Of a stretch of DNA of 64,000 bases, positions 8,696-20,011 are shown one piece after another (position 1 is the first letter of the stretch; every line of letters begins with the position of its first letter). Both the position numbers and the translations under genes were made by a program. A model generated the notes under the pieces. The model had not been told where the DNA came from and made no database searches. It saw only the letters and a program-made list of their open reading frames with translations. Source of the DNA: Actinocorallia sp. API 0066 (GTDB lineage: Bacteria; Actinomycetota; Actinomycetes; Streptosporangiales; Streptosporangiaceae); NCBI RefSeq assembly GCF_020991275.1, contig NZ_JAJLQY010000003.1:1-64000 (forward strand), given 5' to 3'.

Positions 8696-11600
8696 CACAC
8701 CCCGTCGGACTTCCCGCTCGTCACGCTCGGCCAGGACGACGTGGACGCGCTGGAGGCGACCGTCGGCCCGCTCGCCGACGTGCTGCCCGCGACCCCGCTC
8801 CAGCAGGGCCTGTTCTTCCACACGCTGTTCGGCGACGCGTTCTCCGACGTGTACACGGTGCAGCAGATCATCGAGCTGACCGGCGCGGTGGACCCCGAGG
8901 CGGTGCGGCGTGCCGTGCAGGGGCTCGCGGACCGGCATCCGGCGCTGCGCGCCGCCTTCCACCACGCCGACGACCGGCTCGTCCAGGTCGTCCCGGAACG
9001 TGCGGAAGTGCCGTGGCAGGTCGTCGACGGCGACGCGGACGCCGCGCGGCTGATCGCCGCGCGGGAGGCCGGGCTGCCGTTCGACCTCGACGCGCCGCCG
9101 CTGATGCGGGCGGCGCTGGTGCGCGACACCGGCAGGGCGCACCTCGTGCTCACCCTGCACCACCTCATCGCCGACGGCTGGTCGGTGCCGCTCATCCTGC
9201 GCGACCTGCTGGACGCGCCCGACACGCCGGTGGACCCGGCGAGCGGCCTGCCCGCCTTCCAGCGCTACCTCGCCTGGCTCGCCGGGCGTGACACCGACGC
9301 GGCCCGCGCGGCCTGGCGGGACGCGCTGGCCGGGCTGGACGAGCCGACGCTGGTGGCCGGGCCGTCCCGGCAGGAGGCTTCAGGCCCGTTCGCCGAGGCC
9401 GACGCGGCGCTCTCGCCCGAGGCGACGGCTCAACTCACCAGCTGGGCCCGCGCCAACGGCCTGACCCTGGGCACCCTGGTCCAGGGCGCGTGGGGCCTGC
9501 TGCTCGGCCGGATCACCGGCCGCCGCGACATCGTGTTCGGCACCACCGTGTCCGGCCGCCAGGCCGACGTGGACGGCGTGGAGTCGCTCGTCGGCCTGCT
9601 GGTGAACACCGTGCCGGTCCGCGTCACGTGGCGTCCCGAGGACCGCCCGGCCGACCTCCTGGCCCGCCTCCAGGACGCGCAGACCGACCTGCTCGACCAC
9701 CAGCACCTCGGCCTCACCGAGGTCCAGCGCCTCTCGGGCCTGGGCGACGCCCTGTTCGACACCCTTGTCGCCGTCGAGAACTACCCGGCCCCCGGCGCCC
9801 TCCGCAGCAGCGACGGCTCCGTCGAGATCACCGGCCTCGACGTCCGCGACGGCAGCCACTACCCCCTGTCCCTCACCGCCCTCCCCGGCGAAACCCTCCG
9901 CCTCCGCCTCGACTACGACACCACCCGCTTCCCCCAAGAAACCGCCACCCACCTCACCACCGCCCTCACCCTCCTTCTCACCGCCCTCCCCACCAACCCC
10001 CCCGTCAGCCACATAGACCTCCTCCCCCCACCCACCCTCAAAACCGCCACCCTAACCGGCCCCACCCACCCCCTCCCCCACACCACCCTCACCACCCTCC
10101 TCACCACCCAAGCCACCCAAACCCCCACCGCCCCCGCCATCCTCCTAGCCACCCCTGAACCCCACAACACTGCCAACAGCAACGAACTAGCCACCGCCAA
10201 GATCTTGCACTCCGGCGCCCGCACCCCGGAACTAGCCAGCGACAAGATACTGCGTTCCGCCACTTCCAACCCAGAACCAGCCACCGACAAGACCTCGCCT
10301 TCCGACCGCGCCAGCTCGAACGCGGGCAAGGCGGCCAGCGCCTCCCAGGACGCACCCGGCGCGGAACTAGCCAGCGACAAGACCTCGCATGGCGGGCAGC
10401 ACGGGGTGTCTTGGCTTTCTTATGGGGAGTTGGAGGAGAGGGCGGAGGGGCTGGCTCGGCGGCTTGCTGGGTTGGGGGTTGGGCCTGGGGGGTTTGTGGC
10501 GGTGGCGGTGCCTCGGTCGTTGGAGCTGATGGTGGGGCTTGTGGGGGTGTTGAAGGCTGGGGCGGCTTATGTGCCGTTGGATGTGGACTATCCGGCTGAG
10601 CGGCTGGCGTTCATGTTGGCGGACAGTGGGGCCAAGGCGGTGGTGACGCTCAGTGGGATCGAGTTGCCTGGGGATGTGGCCCGGGTTGAGCTTGATGTGG
10701 CGTTTGACGGGGCTGAGGGGGAGCCTCGGGAGGCGCTGCCGGAGGATCCGGCGTATCTGATCTACACGTCGGGGTCCACCGGGACGCCGAAGGGTGTTGT
10801 GGTGACGCACGCGGCGATCACGGCGCATCTGGCGTGGGCGCAGGGCGAGTTCCCGATGGGCGCGCGGGACCGGATGCTGCAGCAGGCGTCGGCGAGCTTC
10901 GACGCGTCGGTGTGGCAGCTGTTCTGGCCGCTGTGCGCGGGCGGCGCCGTCGTCCTGGCCGAGCCGGGCGGGCAGTTCGACCCGCTCTACCTCGCGGGCG
11001 CCATCCGCGACCACGAGGTGACGGTCCTGGACATCGTGCCGTCGATGATCCACGCGTTCACCGAGACACCAGAACTTGTCAGTGACAAGACGTGGGCGTC
11101 GTCGCTGCGCCGGGTCTTCGGCGGCGCGGAGGCGCTCACCGACGCCGTCGCCGCGCGCTGGCGCGACCTCGCCGGGGTGCCCGTGGACAACTGCTACGGG
11201 CCGACCGAGGCGACGATCCAGGTCACCTGGTGGGACGGGCACGAGCCGTCCGGCGGCGCGGGCGTCCCCATCGGACGGCCCGTGTGGAACACCAGGCTGC
11301 TCGTCCTGGACGCGTGTCTGCGGCACGTGCCCGACGGGATCCCCGGCGAGCTGTACATCGCCGGGGCCCAGCTCGCGCTCGGCTACCACCGCCGTCCCGG
11401 CCTCACCGCCGACCGGTTCGTCGCCGACCCGTACGGGCCGCCCGGATCCCGCATGTACCGGACCGGCGACCTGGTGCGCCGCCGCCCCGACGGCGCGCTC
11501 GACTACGTGGGCCGGGTGGACGACCAGGTCAAGATCCGCGGCAACCGGGTCGAGCTGGGCGAGGTCGAGGCGCGGATCGCGGCGCTGCCCGGCGTGGCCC

Positions 11601-14600
11601 GCGCCGTCGCCGTCACCGCGGGCCAGGGCGCCGCGCTGCGCCTCGTCGGCTACGCGGTGCCCGAACCGGGCGTGACGCTCGACGGGAACGCGCTGCGTGA
11701 GGAGTTGGCCGCGCGGGTGCCCGCGCCGATGCTGCCGAGCGCCCTCGTGGTGCTGCCCGCGCTGCCGCTCACCCCGAACGGCAAGGTGGACCGGGCGGCG
11801 CTGCCCGTGCCCGCGCCGACCCGGCGCGCGGTGCGGGAGCCCGGCACCGAGCGCGAGCGGCTGCTGTGCGGCATCTTCGCCGAGGTGCTCGGCACCGATG
11901 TCGGCGTCGATGACGACTTCTTCGCGCTGGGCGGCGACAGTATCGCGTCGATCACGGTGTCCAGCCGGGCCCGCCGGGCGGGGCTGCCGCTGAGCCCGCG
12001 CGACGTGTTCGCGCTCCGCACGCCGGGCGCGCTCGCCGCCCTGGAGGCGGCCGAGGAGTCGATCGTGTCCGGCGAGCTGCTCGCCCTCACCGACGACGAA
12101 CTCGCCAGGGTGAGGGAAACCGCCGGGGGCCCGGTCGCGGACGTGTGGCCGCTGTCCCCGCTCCAGGAGGGCATCCACTTCCACGCGAGCTTCGACACCA
12201 CCGCCGTGGACGTCTACACCTCGCAGGACGTGTTCGAGTTCGCGGCTCCGCTGGACGCCGAGCGCCTCCGCACCGCCTGCGCGAGCCTGCTGGCGCGCAA
12301 TCCCTCGCTGCGCGCGGGCTTCACGGGCGAGGGCCTGTCCGGCACCGTCCAGTTCGTCGCCGACGACCTGGCGCCGCCACTCCGCGTCGTTGATCTGTCC
12401 GGATTGTCCCCGGCCGAGCGGGACGAACGGGTTTCCGCCCTGCTGGCACAGGACCGCACCACACGGTTCGACCTGGCCGCGCCGCCCCTCATGCGGCTCC
12501 TCCTGCTGCGCCTCGGCGACCGGGACAGGCTCGTCGTCAGCCACCACCTGATCCTGTGGGACGGCTGGTCGGCGTGGCTGTTCCTGGAGCAGCTCTTCGC
12601 CCTCTACGAGAGCGCGGGCGACCCCACGGGCCTGCCCTCCCCCGGCTCCTACCGCGACTACCTGGCGTGGCTCGCCGGGCAGGACGCCGAAGCCGCGCGC
12701 GCGGCGTGGCGGCACGCCCTCTCCGGCCTGGACGAGCCGACCCTCGTCCGCCCGGACGACGACGGCCTGCACCCGGTCATCCCGGTCAACCTGGACGAGG
12801 TGCTCTCCGCCGAGACGGGCGGCGGCCTCCAAAGGGCCGCGCGGGAGAACGGCCTGACCCTCAACACGTTCATGAACGCCGCCTGGGGCCTCGTCCTGTC
12901 GGCGGCGGTCGGCGGGTCGGACGTCGTGTTCGGCGCTGCCGTCGCGGGCCGCCCGGTCGCGGTGCCGGACGTGGAGAACATCATCGGCATGTTCCTCAAC
13001 ACCGTCCCGGTGCGGGTCGCGCTCGACCCGGCCGAGACCGTCCGGGACCTGCTGCGCCGCCTCCAGGACGAGCGGGTCGCGCTGATACCGCACGAGTACC
13101 TCGGGCTCGGCGACCTCCAGCGGGAGAGCGGCCACCGCCGCCTGTTCGACACGCTCTTTGTGCTGCGGGACGCGGGCGGCGAGGAACGCGGCCTCCAGTT
13201 CACCGCAAGGCACGGCATCGTGGACGTCAGGGGCGTGGACGCCACGCACTACCCGCTCACCCTGATCATCACCCAGGGGTCGCGGCTGCGGGTGACGCTC
13301 TCCTACCGGCCCGACGTGTTCGCCGCCGAGGAGGCCGAGGCGCTGCTCACCCGCTTCACCTCGGTCCTGGATCTCCTGACGGCCGGGCTCGACGCGAAGG
13401 TCGGCACGCTCGACCTGCTGCTTCCCGCCGAGCGCGCGTCCGTCACCGCCGCGTGGGACGCCACCCGCCGCCCGCTCCCCGAGGCGACGATCGCGGAGCT
13501 GCTCGCCGAGCAGGCCGCCCGCACACCCGACGAGACGGCCCTGGTCTGCGGCGCCGAGCGGCTCACCTACGCGGAGCTGGACGCCAGGGTCAACCGGCTC
13601 GCCCGGCTGCTGCTGGCGCGCGGCGCGGCCCCGGAGCGGGTCGTCGCGCTGGCGCTGCCCCGCTCGACGGACATGGTCGTGGCGCTGTTCGCGGTGCTCC
13701 AGACCGGCGCCGCCTACCTGCCGCTCGACCTGGAGTACCCGGCCGACCGGCTGGAGTTCATGCTGGGCGACACCGACCCGGCGTGTGTGCTCACCACGTC
13801 CCGCGCGGCTGCGGCGCTGCCGGAGACGGCGGCCCCTGCCGTCCTCCTCGACGACCCGGACGTCGCGGCGGAGCTGGCGGCGCTGCCGTCCGGGCCGCTC
13901 GCCGACGCCGAGCGCCCCGGCTTCGCGCCCGGCCTCCCGCACCGGCTCGACCACCCCGCCTACGTGATCTTCACGTCGGGTTCGACCGGACGGCCCAAGG
14001 GCGTCGTCACCCCGTACCGGGGCCTGACGAACATGCAGTTCAACCACCGCGAGGCGATCTTCGCGCCGGCGATCGACGCGGCGGGCGGACGGCGGCTGCG
14101 GATCGCGCACACCGTGTCCTTCGCGTTCGACATGTCGTGGGAGGAGCTGCTGTGGCTGGTCGAGGGCCACGAGGTGCACGTCGCGGACGAGAACCTGCGC
14201 CGTGACGCCGAAGCCCTCGTCGCCTACGGGAACGAGCAGCGCATCGACGTCATCAACGTGACGCCGACCTACGCCCACCACCTCATCGACGAGGGCCTCC
14301 TGGACGGGCACCGGCCCCCGCTGGTCCTGCTCGGCGGCGAGGCCGTCTCCGAGCACGTGTGGACGACGCTCCGGGAGACCGAGGGCACCTTCGGCTACAA
14401 CCTGTACGGGCCGACCGAGTACACGATCAACACGCTCGGCGCGTCCACCGGGGAGAGCGCGACGTCCACCGTGGGCCGTCCCATCTGGAACACCCGCGCG
14501 TACGTGCTGGACGCGGCGCTGCGGCCCGTCCCGCCGGGCACGCCGGGCGAGCTGTACATCGCGGGCGTCGGGCTGGCCCGCGGCTACCACCGGCGGCCGG

Positions 14601-17600
14601 ACCTGACCGCCGCGGCGTTCGTCGCCGACCCGTTCGCGGCCGAGCCGGGCGCGCGGATGTACCGGACCGGCGACCTGGTGCGCCGCCGCCCCGACGGGCA
14701 CCTCGACTTCCTCGGCCGCACCGACGACCAGGTGAAGATCCGCGGCTACCGGGTCGAACCCGCCGAGATCGCCACGGTCCTGGAGGACCACGACCTCGTC
14801 GCGCACGCGGCGGTCGTCGCGGACGGGTCAGGCGCGGTGAAGCGGCTCGTCGGCTACCTCGTGCCGCGCGACCCGGCGCCCGATCCGGAGGAGCTGGTGA
14901 CGGTGCTGCGGCAGGCGCTCAAGTCGCGGCTGCCCGGCTACATGGTGCCCGCGGCGCTCGTCCCGGTGGACCGGCTGCCGCTCACCGTCAACGGCAAGCT
15001 CGACGTGCGGGCGCTGCCGAAGCCGGCGATCACCGCGGCCCGCGCGAGCCGCGCGCCGGAGACCGAGGCGGAGCGGGTGCTGTGCGCCCTGTTCGCCGAG
15101 CTGCTCGGCGCGGACCGGGTCGGCGTGGACGACGACTTCTTCGACCTGGGCGGGCACTCGCTGCTGGCGACCCGGCTGGTCGCGCGGGCGCGCGCCGCGC
15201 TCGGCGCGGACCTGGCGATCCGCGACCTGTTCGAGGCGCCGACCGTCGCGGAGCTGGCGGCCCGTGCGGCGGCGGCCGGGGACGGGCGGCGGCCCGAGCT
15301 GGTCCCGGTGCCGGAGCGGCCCGCCGAGCCGCCGCTGTCGTTCGCGCAGCAGCGGCTGTGGGTGATCGAGCAGCTCGAAGGCCCGAGCGCCCTCTACAAC
15401 TTCCCCCTTGTGGTCCGCCTACGGGGTGCGCTGGACGTGTCCGCCTTCCACGACGCGCTCACGCACGTCATGGACCGGCACGAGGCGCTGCGCACCCTTA
15501 TCCGGGACCGGGAGGGCCGCCCCTACCAGGACGTCCTTCCGGCCGGGCAGGCACGGCCCGTCCTGGACGTCGTGGAGGCGACCGAGGCGGGGCTCGACGC
15601 CGTGCTGGCGGCGGCGCTCGGCCGTCCCTTCGCGCTGGCCGAGGAACCGCCGCTGCGCGCCACGGTCGTCCGGCTCGGCCCGGACGACCACGTGGTGGCG
15701 CTGCTGCTGCACCACATCACGACCGACGAGTGGTCGGACGGGCCGTTCCTGCGCGACCTGTCCGTCGCGTACGCGGCGGTGCTGGAGGGCCGTGCGCCCG
15801 AGTGGGCGCCGCTTCCCGTCCAGTACGTGGACTACACGCTGTGGCAGCGGGAGCTGCTCGGCGACCGGACCGACCCCGAGAGCGTCGCCGCGCGGCAGCT
15901 CGCCTACTGGAGGCGGACCCTCGCGGGCGCGCCCGAGCAGCTCGAGCTGCCCACCGACCGGTCGCACCCGGCCCGGCCCAGCGCGGCGGGCGGCGAACTG
16001 CTCGTCGAGCTGCCCGCCGCCGACGGCCTGCGGCGGATCGCGCAGCGGACCGGCGCGAGCATGTTCATGGTGTGCCACGCCGCCGTCGCGGCGCTGCTGC
16101 ACCGGCTCGGCGCGGGCGACGACCTGCCGCTGGGCGTGCCCGTCGCGGGCCGCGCCGACGGCGCGCTGGAGGAGCTCGTCGGGTTCTTCGTGAACACGCT
16201 CGTGCTGCGCGCCGACGTGTCCGGGAACCCGGCGTTCACCGACCTCGTGGGACGGGTCAGGGCCGACGCGCTCGCCGCGTTCTCACACCAGGACGTGCCG
16301 TTCGAGGCGGTCGTGGAGGAGGTCAACCCGGTCCGCTCGCCCGACCGGAACCCGCTGTTCCAGGTGATGGTCGGCTACCGGAACCGGGGCGCCGACGACT
16401 TCGGGCTCGCCGGGCTCGACGTGGTGCCGCAGCCCGTCGAAGCCCGCACGGCCAAGTTCGACCTGGTGCTCTCGTTCGTGGAGGACACCTCGGCCGGACG
16501 GCTCGGATGCGTCATCGAGTACCGCTCGGACCTGTTCGACCGGGCGTCCGTCGCGACCCTCGGACGGCGGCTCGCCACGCTGGTCGATGCCGTCGCGGCC
16601 GAGCCGGAGCGGCCCGTCGGCGGCATCGACGTGCTCACCGACGCCGAACGCGCCCTCGTCCTGGACGGGTTCAACCGGACCGCCCGTGACGTCGAAGAGG
16701 ACACCATGATCGGCCTGTTCCGGCGCAGGCGCGCCGAGCGGCCGGACGCCGTGGCCATCGTGGACGGCTCCCGTACCGTCACCTACGCCGAACTCGACGC
16801 GCTGTCGGACCGGATGGCCAGGCTGCTGGCCCGGCGCGGGGTGCGGACCGAGAGCGTCGTCGGCGTCGCCGTGCCGCGCTCGGCCGAGATGGTCGCGGCG
16901 ATGCTCGGCGCGGGCAAGCTCGGCGCCGCGTTCCTGCCGCTCGACCTCGCCCACCCGGCCGACCGGCTCGCCTACATGCTGGCCGACTCCCAGGCCGCCG
17001 TGGTCGTCGCGACCCAGCAGGTCGCGGGCAAGATCCCCGAGGCGCACGGCGTGACGGCGCTGCTCCTGGACGACCCGGACGTGGCCGTCGAGTTCGCCGG
17101 GATCGAGCCGGGCGGCCAGTTCCCGCCCGTCGCGCTCGACCACGCCGCCTACGTCATCTACACGTCGGGCTCGACCGGACGGCCCAAGGGCGTCGCGGTG
17201 CCGCACAAGGGCATCGGCAGCCTCGTCGCCACGGCGGTGGACCGGATGGGACTGAAGCCGGACAGCCGGGTGCTCCAGTTCGCCTCGATCGGCTTCGACG
17301 TGACGATCTTCGAGCTGTCCATGGCGCTCTGCTACGGCGGACGCCTCGTGCTCATCCCGGACGAGGCGCGCATGCCGGGCCCGGAGCTGACGGACTTCCT
17401 CGCCGCGCAGGAGATCACACACGCGATCCTGCCGCCGTCGCTCGTCGCGGCGCTCCCGCCCGGCTGCGACCTGCCGGAGGGCGCGACGGTGCTCGTCGGC
17501 ACCGAGACGGTGCCGCCGGACGTCATCGAGCGCTGGGCCGGACGGCTCAACCTGCTCGCCGCGTACGGGCTCACCGAGGCGACGGTCAACTCGACGCTGT

Positions 17601-19732
17601 GGCCGTCCGAGCCCGGCTGGACCGGCGCCGTGCCGATCGGCGTGCCCGACCCGAACACCCGCGTGTACGTGCTGGACGCCCGGCTGCGCCCGGTGCCGCC
17701 CGGCGTCGTCGGCGAGCTGTACGTCTCCGGGCGAGGGCTCGCGCGCGGCTACCTGGGCCGTCCTGGCCTGTCCGCCGAGCGGTTCGTGGCGTGCCCGTTC
17801 GGCCCGCCCGGCGCCCGCATGTACCGGACCGGCGACCGGGCCCGCTGGCGCGCCGACGGGAACCTCGACTTCCTCGGCCGCGCCGACGACCAGGTGAAGA
17901 TCCGTGGATTCCGGATCGAACCGGGCGAGATCGCCGGGGCGCTGACCCGGCACCCGGCCGTCAGCCAGGCAGCGGTGCTCGCCGACCGGAGCGGCCGCGA
18001 GGCGCGGCTCGTCGGCTACGCCGTCTGCCCGCCGGACGAGGCGGAGCGGGCGCCCGAGCCCGCCGAGCTGCGGGCGCACGTCGCGGCGCTGCTGCCGGAC
18101 TACATGGTGCCCGCCGCCGTCGTCGTGCTGGACGGGCCGCTGCCGCTCACCCCGAACGGGAAGCTGGACCGGCGGGCGCTGCCCGCGCCCGACTGGTCGG
18201 CGCTCACCGGCGCGGACCGTCCGGCGACGGCGCTCCAGCGCACGCTCGCCGAGCTGTTCGCGGAGCTGCTCGACCTGCCCGGCGTCGGCGCGCACGACAA
18301 CTTCTTCCAGCTCGGCGGGCACTCGATGTCGGCGATGCGGCTGCTCGGCAGGATCAGGGGCCGCCTCGACGCGGACCTGGCGCTGCGCGACATCTTCGAC
18401 GCGCCGACCGTCGCGGAACTCGCCGACCGGCTCGGCGACGCGGCCGAGACGGGACGGCCCAGGCTGCGCCGGATCGAGCGGCCCGAAGCCCTACCGCTCG
18501 CGCCCGCGCAGGAATGGCAGTGGACGCGGTTCGCCTCCGGGCCGGAGCGGCCCGCCGACATGGCGTTCGCGCTGCGGCCGTCCGCCGGGTTCGACCCCGC
18601 CGCGCTGGCCGCCGCACTCGCCGACGTCGCCGCCAGGCACGAGCCGCTGCGCACGGTGTGCGACCCGTCCGGCGGCGGCGTCGTCCAGCGGTTGGCGGCG
18701 CTGGAGTTGGAGACGGTCCAGGTCGCCGACGTGGAGGCGGCGGTGCCCGTCCTGGCGGCCGAACGGCTCGACCTCGCGGCGCTCCCGCCGCTGCGGGCCC
18801 GGCTGCTCACCGACCCGTCCGGCGCGACCGCGCTGCTGCTGACGCTGCACTACATGGGCGTCGACGAGTGGTCGGTCGTGCCCCTGGCCGGTGATCTGGC
18901 CGCCGCCTACACCGCCCGCCTGCGCGGCGCGGCTCCCGAGCTGGCGCCCCTGCCCGTCGGGTACGCGGACTACACCGTGTGGGCGCACGAACTGGTCGCC
19001 TCGACGCAGGACGAGCAGCTCGCCTACTGGCGGGACGCCCTACGGGACGCGCCGCACGACCTCGCCCTGCCCTACGACAGGCCGCGCGCCGGGACGCCGG
19101 AGACGCGCGGCGCGTACGTCGAGTTCACCCTGGACGAGGCGCGGCACCGCGCCGTCGACGCGCTTGCGGCCCGCACCGGCACGAGCATGTTCATGGTGTT
19201 CCAGGCGGCGTTCGCCCTCCTGCTCACCGAGCACGGCGCGGGCACCGACCTGCCTATCGCGTCGCTGACGGCGGGCCGGACCGAGGAGGAGCTGACCGAC
19301 CTCGTCGGCTGCTTCTTCAACACGGTGATCCTGCGCACCGACACGTCCGGCGAACCGGACTTCACCACGCTGCTCGCCCGCGTCCGCGCCGCCAACCTCG
19401 CCGCGCTCGACCACCAGGACGTCCCGTTCGACCGGGTCGCGCGGGAACTCGGCCTTGACGCGCCGCGCGCCATGGTCGTGCACCACGAGCAGGCCCGGAT
19501 GAGCTCGTCGGCGGGCTTCGGCACCTTCACCTACGTGCCGACCGGCGCGCTCAACGCCGACCTCACGCTCAGCTTCTTCGAACCGCAGGGCGACGGGCCC
19601 GTCTCCTGCCTCCTGGAGTACGCGAGCGACCTGTTCGACCGGGCGACGGTCCAGCGCCTCGCCGACGGTCTCGTCACCATCCTCGACGGCGCGCTCGCCG
19701 CCCCGTCGGACCCCGAGAGGAACCCCGCATGA
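4016..19732 (+). CDS. Four-module siderophore NRPS with terminal condensation domain
   Basis: This 5238-residue cytosolic assembly line reads C-A-PCP-E, C-A-PCP, C-A-PCP, C-A-PCP, C. The phosphopantetheine serines are near residues 998 (GGDS), 2642 (GGDS), 3715 (GGHS) and 4770 (GGHS). By alignment to GrsA the A-domain signatures are DVWIIGAVNK, DAWDVGCIQK, DMENLGLINK and DVFILGAVNK; the third is the published N5-hydroxyornithine code. An N-terminal C domain suggests an N-acylated first residue, and the E domain a D-residue at position 1. No thioesterase is present; a degenerate C domain occupies the end, as in siderophore lines thought to release a diketopiperazine. The GTG start has an AGGTAG-like site upstream, and the stop overlaps the MbtH start (ATGA). 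The expected product is a hydroxamate tetrapeptide; its exact structure is inferred. Confidence 0.95.
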   Translation: MFSDGFALPLTGAQTGIWLAQQIEPDSPAYNLGCYLDLTARDGELPDVPRLAVAARRAVLEAESLHVVVAEEDGAPVQRLRHDPDWTPLVVDLSGADDPEAAAHAWMRAEFATVADLEHGPLFAHALVVLGPDRVFWYQRYHHLVTDGAGVIQLMLRAAQHYNGEDAPVPPGWAVRDIVGGDTGYRTSHEYTDDRAYWHTDLAGLPDEPARLVPCPPERARRIIQHTLDLPPERTADLRAAAAATGTRFSRLLIAAVAAYTHRATGERDIVLGLPMTGRTDAALFQTTGFLSNVLPLRLRLDPGTTPAALLAQVAERVRSMRGHSRYRGEELARDLGRSDGLRALTGPSANVMPFHLFPHFGGLGMRPVFLSMGPVDDLSVLVYDQPEGLGTRIDLFADAAVCTEDELAAHGRRFRTVLDALVTGSDRPLALLDLADPAERADVARFADPAAAAGTAAPPPEWELTWPEAFELRVAERPDAPAVVCESERLTYAELNARANRLARLLRARGVRDEDVVAVALPRSLDLVVALLGVMKAGAAYLPLDLDHPADRVAYMVADAGARLAVSVGALADTLPLPALALDDPATAAELAAQDPADLPTDFPLDRAAYVIYTSGSTGRPKGVVLSHDGVGSLMATAVERIGITADSRVAQFASVGFDVTVWDLVMSLCVGGTAIVVPTERRVAGPELTGYLAEHRATHMILPPSLVAALPADCELPEGAVLIVGTETVPSELIARWGRRLQVVVAYGLTEATVNSTLWLADPDWAGPVPIGVPDPGTRCYVLDSALRPVPPGAVGELYVSGRGLARGYLGRPGLTAERFVADRYGPPGSRMYRTGDRARWRADGNIDFLGRGDGQLKIRGFRIEPAEVESVLMAHPDVAQAAVMARADHRNVKRLVAYVTGAPGLDAADVRRLAAETLPEHMVPGTIVVLDGALPLTPNGKLDRRALPEPDWTARGASAPPRTPAEHAVAAIFAELLGLPEVGAHDSFFELGGDSISAIQLVNRARRAGLTLTPRDVFRLRTVASLAAAGSAAAPDAVAHDPGTGTVAPTPVIRWLRALNGPIDGYHQSVTVQLPPGLRPDTLTAALQALLDHHGMLRARLDPTDWTLHVPSPGAVHAPDLLTRLPLDPAATPEAAGDGSPGRTDTRAAAESGAPGTGPDQAGPLGRADTHPIGDTDSSGAGADIAGQWGPRGTDGAWAAAVAEARALAVAGLDPWGGVMVRAVWLDAGADAPGLLVLVGHHLVVDGVSWRVLLSDLAEAAGALEAGGAVRLPPVATSFGRWSELLAADVPERRSELAHWAEAVAEVPDLGLAALDPAVDTVATERTLTVSLPVEETAPLLGEVPAAYHGQVNDVLLTALAVAVTRWRGTSSVVVDLEGHGREEERVAGAADLSRTVGWFTTVFPVRLAPGEVDWADFTAGGAAVGGALKRVKEQLRAVPAAGLGFGSLRHLDPEAALTGGTPPILFNYLGRFRTGAGADWQPAAGLDPLAAGRDPGMPFGHALEVNAVVQDGPAGPVLSATLSWPGRVLDAVSAAELAELWIAALRGLAAHREGRGHTPSDFPLVTLGQDDVDALEATVGPLADVLPATPLQQGLFFHTLFGDAFSDVYTVQQIIELTGAVDPEAVRRAVQGLADRHPALRAAFHHADDRLVQVVPERAEVPWQVVDGDADAARLIAAREAGLPFDLDAPPLMRAALVRDTGRAHLVLTLHHLIADGWSVPLILRDLLDAPDTPVDPASGLPAFQRYLAWLAGRDTDAARAAWRDALAGLDEPTLVAGPSRQEASGPFAEADAALSPEATAQLTSWARANGLTLGTLVQGAWGLLLGRITGRRDIVFGTTVSGRQADVDGVESLVGLLVNTVPVRVTWRPEDRPADLLARLQDAQTDLLDHQHLGLTEVQRLSGLGDALFDTLVAVENYPAPGALRSSDGSVEITGLDVRDGSHYPLSLTALPGETLRLRLDYDTTRFPQETATHLTTALTLLLTALPTNPPVSHIDLLPPPTLKTATLTGPTHPLPHTTLTTLLTTQATQTPTAPAILLATPEPHNTANSNELATAKILHSGARTPELASDKILRSATSNPEPATDKTSPSDRASSNAGKAASASQDAPGAELASDKTSHGGQHGVSWLSYGELEERAEGLARRLAGLGVGPGGFVAVAVPRSLELMVGLVGVLKAGAAYVPLDVDYPAERLAFMLADSGAKAVVTLSGIELPGDVARVELDVAFDGAEGEPREALPEDPAYLIYTSGSTGTPKGVVVTHAAITAHLAWAQGEFPMGARDRMLQQASASFDASVWQLFWPLCAGGAVVLAEPGGQFDPLYLAGAIRDHEVTVLDIVPSMIHAFTETPELVSDKTWASSLRRVFGGAEALTDAVAARWRDLAGVPVDNCYGPTEATIQVTWWDGHEPSGGAGVPIGRPVWNTRLLVLDACLRHVPDGIPGELYIAGAQLALGYHRRPGLTADRFVADPYGPPGSRMYRTGDLVRRRPDGALDYVGRVDDQVKIRGNRVELGEVEARIAALPGVARAVAVTAGQGAALRLVGYAVPEPGVTLDGNALREELAARVPAPMLPSALVVLPALPLTPNGKVDRAALPVPAPTRRAVREPGTERERLLCGIFAEVLGTDVGVDDDFFALGGDSIASITVSSRARRAGLPLSPRDVFALRTPGALAALEAAEESIVSGELLALTDDELARVRETAGGPVADVWPLSPLQEGIHFHASFDTTAVDVYTSQDVFEFAAPLDAERLRTACASLLARNPSLRAGFTGEGLSGTVQFVADDLAPPLRVVDLSGLSPAERDERVSALLAQDRTTRFDLAAPPLMRLLLLRLGDRDRLVVSHHLILWDGWSAWLFLEQLFALYESAGDPTGLPSPGSYRDYLAWLAGQDAEAARAAWRHALSGLDEPTLVRPDDDGLHPVIPVNLDEVLSAETGGGLQRAARENGLTLNTFMNAAWGLVLSAAVGGSDVVFGAAVAGRPVAVPDVENIIGMFLNTVPVRVALDPAETVRDLLRRLQDERVALIPHEYLGLGDLQRESGHRRLFDTLFVLRDAGGEERGLQFTARHGIVDVRGVDATHYPLTLIITQGSRLRVTLSYRPDVFAAEEAEALLTRFTSVLDLLTAGLDAKVGTLDLLLPAERASVTAAWDATRRPLPEATIAELLAEQAARTPDETALVCGAERLTYAELDARVNRLARLLLARGAAPERVVALALPRSTDMVVALFAVLQTGAAYLPLDLEYPADRLEFMLGDTDPACVLTTSRAAAALPETAAPAVLLDDPDVAAELAALPSGPLADAERPGFAPGLPHRLDHPAYVIFTSGSTGRPKGVVTPYRGLTNMQFNHREAIFAPAIDAAGGRRLRIAHTVSFAFDMSWEELLWLVEGHEVHVADENLRRDAEALVAYGNEQRIDVINVTPTYAHHLIDEGLLDGHRPPLVLLGGEAVSEHVWTTLRETEGTFGYNLYGPTEYTINTLGASTGESATSTVGRPIWNTRAYVLDAALRPVPPGTPGELYIAGVGLARGYHRRPDLTAAAFVADPFAAEPGARMYRTGDLVRRRPDGHLDFLGRTDDQVKIRGYRVEPAEIATVLEDHDLVAHAAVVADGSGAVKRLVGYLVPRDPAPDPEELVTVLRQALKSRLPGYMVPAALVPVDRLPLTVNGKLDVRALPKPAITAARASRAPETEAERVLCALFAELLGADRVGVDDDFFDLGGHSLLATRLVARARAALGADLAIRDLFEAPTVAELAARAAAAGDGRRPELVPVPERPAEPPLSFAQQRLWVIEQLEGPSALYNFPLVVRLRGALDVSAFHDALTHVMDRHEALRTLIRDREGRPYQDVLPAGQARPVLDVVEATEAGLDAVLAAALGRPFALAEEPPLRATVVRLGPDDHVVALLLHHITTDEWSDGPFLRDLSVAYAAVLEGRAPEWAPLPVQYVDYTLWQRELLGDRTDPESVAARQLAYWRRTLAGAPEQLELPTDRSHPARPSAAGGELLVELPAADGLRRIAQRTGASMFMVCHAAVAALLHRLGAGDDLPLGVPVAGRADGALEELVGFFVNTLVLRADVSGNPAFTDLVGRVRADALAAFSHQDVPFEAVVEEVNPVRSPDRNPLFQVMVGYRNRGADDFGLAGLDVVPQPVEARTAKFDLVLSFVEDTSAGRLGCVIEYRSDLFDRASVATLGRRLATLVDAVAAEPERPVGGIDVLTDAERALVLDGFNRTARDVEEDTMIGLFRRRRAERPDAVAIVDGSRTVTYAELDALSDRMARLLARRGVRTESVVGVAVPRSAEMVAAMLGAGKLGAAFLPLDLAHPADRLAYMLADSQAAVVVATQQVAGKIPEAHGVTALLLDDPDVAVEFAGIEPGGQFPPVALDHAAYVIYTSGSTGRPKGVAVPHKGIGSLVATAVDRMGLKPDSRVLQFASIGFDVTIFELSMALCYGGRLVLIPDEARMPGPELTDFLAAQEITHAILPPSLVAALPPGCDLPEGATVLVGTETVPPDVIERWAGRLNLLAAYGLTEATVNSTLWPSEPGWTGAVPIGVPDPNTRVYVLDARLRPVPPGVVGELYVSGRGLARGYLGRPGLSAERFVACPFGPPGARMYRTGDRARWRADGNLDFLGRADDQVKIRGFRIEPGEIAGALTRHPAVSQAAVLADRSGREARLVGYAVCPPDEAERAPEPAELRAHVAALLPDYMVPAAVVVLDGPLPLTPNGKLDRRALPAPDWSALTGADRPATALQRTLAELFAELLDLPGVGAHDNFFQLGGHSMSAMRLLGRIRGRLDADLALRDIFDAPTVAELADRLGDAAETGRPRLRRIERPEALPLAPAQEWQWTRFASGPERPADMAFALRPSAGFDPAALAAALADVAARHEPLRTVCDPSGGGVVQRLAALELETVQVADVEAAVPVLAAERLDLAALPPLRARLLTDPSGATALLLTLHYMGVDEWSVVPLAGDLAAAYTARLRGAAPELAPLPVGYADYTVWAHELVASTQDEQLAYWRDALRDAPHDLALPYDRPRAGTPETRGAYVEFTLDEARHRAVDALAARTGTSMFMVFQAAFALLLTEHGAGTDLPIASLTAGRTEEELTDLVGCFFNTVILRTDTSGEPDFTTLLARVRAANLAALDHQDVPFDRVARELGLDAPRAMVVHHEQARMSSSAGFGTFTYVPTGALNADLTLSFFEPQGDGPVSCLLEYASDLFDRATVQRLADGLVTILDGALAAPSDPERNPA
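10184..10393 (+). repeat. Four in-frame copies of a 30-base element in the C2-A2 linker
   Basis: Copies begin at 10184, 10229, 10274 and 10364, each starting GAACTAGCCAGCGACAAGA or a close variant and encoding ELATAK, ELASDK, EPATDK and ELASDK. A fifth, solitary copy starts at 11072 inside A2 (ELVSDKT). The fifth copy contains a perfect palindrome, CTTGTCAGTGACAAG. Spacing between copies is 45, 45 and 90 bases, a multiple of three that keeps the frame open. Confidence 0.8.
11072..11101 (+). repeat. Solitary fifth copy of the linker element inside A2
   Basis: GAACTTGTCAGTGACAAGA starts here and encodes ELVSDKT, placed between the A4 and A5 core regions just before [11 protein letters not shown]. 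It is about 680 bases from the other copies and holds CTTGTCAGTGACAAG, a perfect 15-base palindrome with a one-base centre, so it may be the least decayed copy. Confidence 0.65.
12070..15290 (+). other. NRPS module 3: C-A-PCP loading N5-hydroxyornithine
   Basis: C3 reads [10 protein letters not shown] at residues 2843-2852, one residue longer than HHxxxDG; all codons around it are in frame. A3 (about 3139-3665, FTSGSTG at 3319) has [22 protein letters not shown] and [11 protein letters not shown], giving DMENLGLINK. This is the code reported for N5-hydroxyornithine in coelichelin and erythrochelin synthetases. PCP3 has the ordinary LGGHS, and no epimerase follows, so an L-residue is expected. 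Confidence 0.9.
15310..18460 (+). other. NRPS module 4: C-A-PCP
   Basis: C4 starts with [15 protein letters not shown], the form of domains accepting L-donors, and has HHITTDEWS at residue 3899, a common DE variant of HHxxxDG. A4 (about 4212-4726, YTSGSTG at 4382) has signature DVFILGAVNK, almost the same as A1. Long stretches of A1 and A4 are nearly identical at DNA level, such as the codons for [17 protein letters not shown]4 carries LGGHSMSA at 4770. Confidence 0.88.
18480..19729 (+). other. NRPS terminal condensation-like domain, active-site motif degenerate
   Basis: This domain of about 410 residues follows PCP4 directly and takes the place of a thioesterase. It keeps the fold markers [22 protein letters not shown] and DLVGCFFNT, but the catalytic motif reads [10 protein letters not shown] (residue 4945) instead of HHxxxDG: the second, catalytic His is Tyr and Gly is Glu. 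In erythrochelin-type lines a terminal C domain is associated with diketopiperazine release. Here the chemistry could rely on other residues, or the domain may only be structural. Confidence 0.85.
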
Positions 19733-19941
19733 GCACCAACCCGTTCGACGACGCCGAAGGCAGCTTCCTCGTCCTGGTGAACGCCGAGAACCAGCACTCG
19801 CTGTGGCCGTCGTTCGCGGAGGTCCCGGCGGGCTGGACCGTCGTGTTCGGCCCCGACGCCAGGGACGCGGCGACCGCCTACGTCGAGGCGCACTGGACCG
19901 ACCTGCGGCCCCGCTCCCTCGCCGAGGCGCTCGACGGCTGA
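19729..19941 (+). CDS. MbtH-like protein
   Basis: A 70-residue MbtH-family chaperone that binds and activates NRPS adenylation domains. The family signature is complete: [10 protein letters not shown] at residues 18-27, then PAGW, and the C-terminal WTDLRP. Its ATG overlaps the NRPS stop codon as ATGA, so it is translationally coupled and made alongside the synthetase. Two strong stem-loops follow, ending the operon. Confidence 0.96.
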   Translation: MSTNPFDDAEGSFLVLVNAENQHSLWPSFAEVPAGWTVVFGPDARDAATAYVEAHWTDLRPRSLAEALDG

Positions 19942-19945
19942 AGCG

Positions 19946-19988
19946 CCCGTGGGTTCCTTCCGGTGTCCTCCCGGAAGGAACCCACGGG
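19946..19988 (+). terminator. Strong terminator after the NRPS-MbtH operon
   Basis: A perfect 18-bp stem (CCCGTGGGTTCCTTCCGG and its exact complement) closes a 7-base loop, five bases after the MbtH stop codon. Confidence 0.85.
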
Positions 19989-20011
19989 ACCCGCAGGGAC
20001 CGGCCCTGCCT

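Larger units (their letters stand above)
8708..12055 (+). other. NRPS module 2: C-A-PCP with repeat-filled linker
   Basis: C2 (about residues 1577-2010) has HHLIADG at 1715 and the [15 protein letters not shown] start typical of domains that accept a D-residue donor, consistent with the preceding E domain. A2 (about 2125-2596) gives signature DAWDVGCIQK, which I cannot assign to a substrate. The C2-A2 linker is unusually long and built from in-frame repeats reading ELASDK. PCP2 carries LGGDS, a form that normally precedes an E domain, but none follows. Base composition switches sharply between C-rich and G-rich codons across the linker. Confidence 0.82.

Noticed and set aside
3923-9163. Very long minus-strand open frame opposite the first third of the NRPS
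   Set aside because: Its composition (repeated Arg/Gly/Val/His) is that of an antisense reading of GC-rich codons; the plus-strand NRPS domains are unambiguous.
10367-14806. Second very long minus-strand frame opposite the NRPS
   Set aside because: Same antisense artefact; it covers A2, C3 and A3, whose motifs are all intact on the plus strand.
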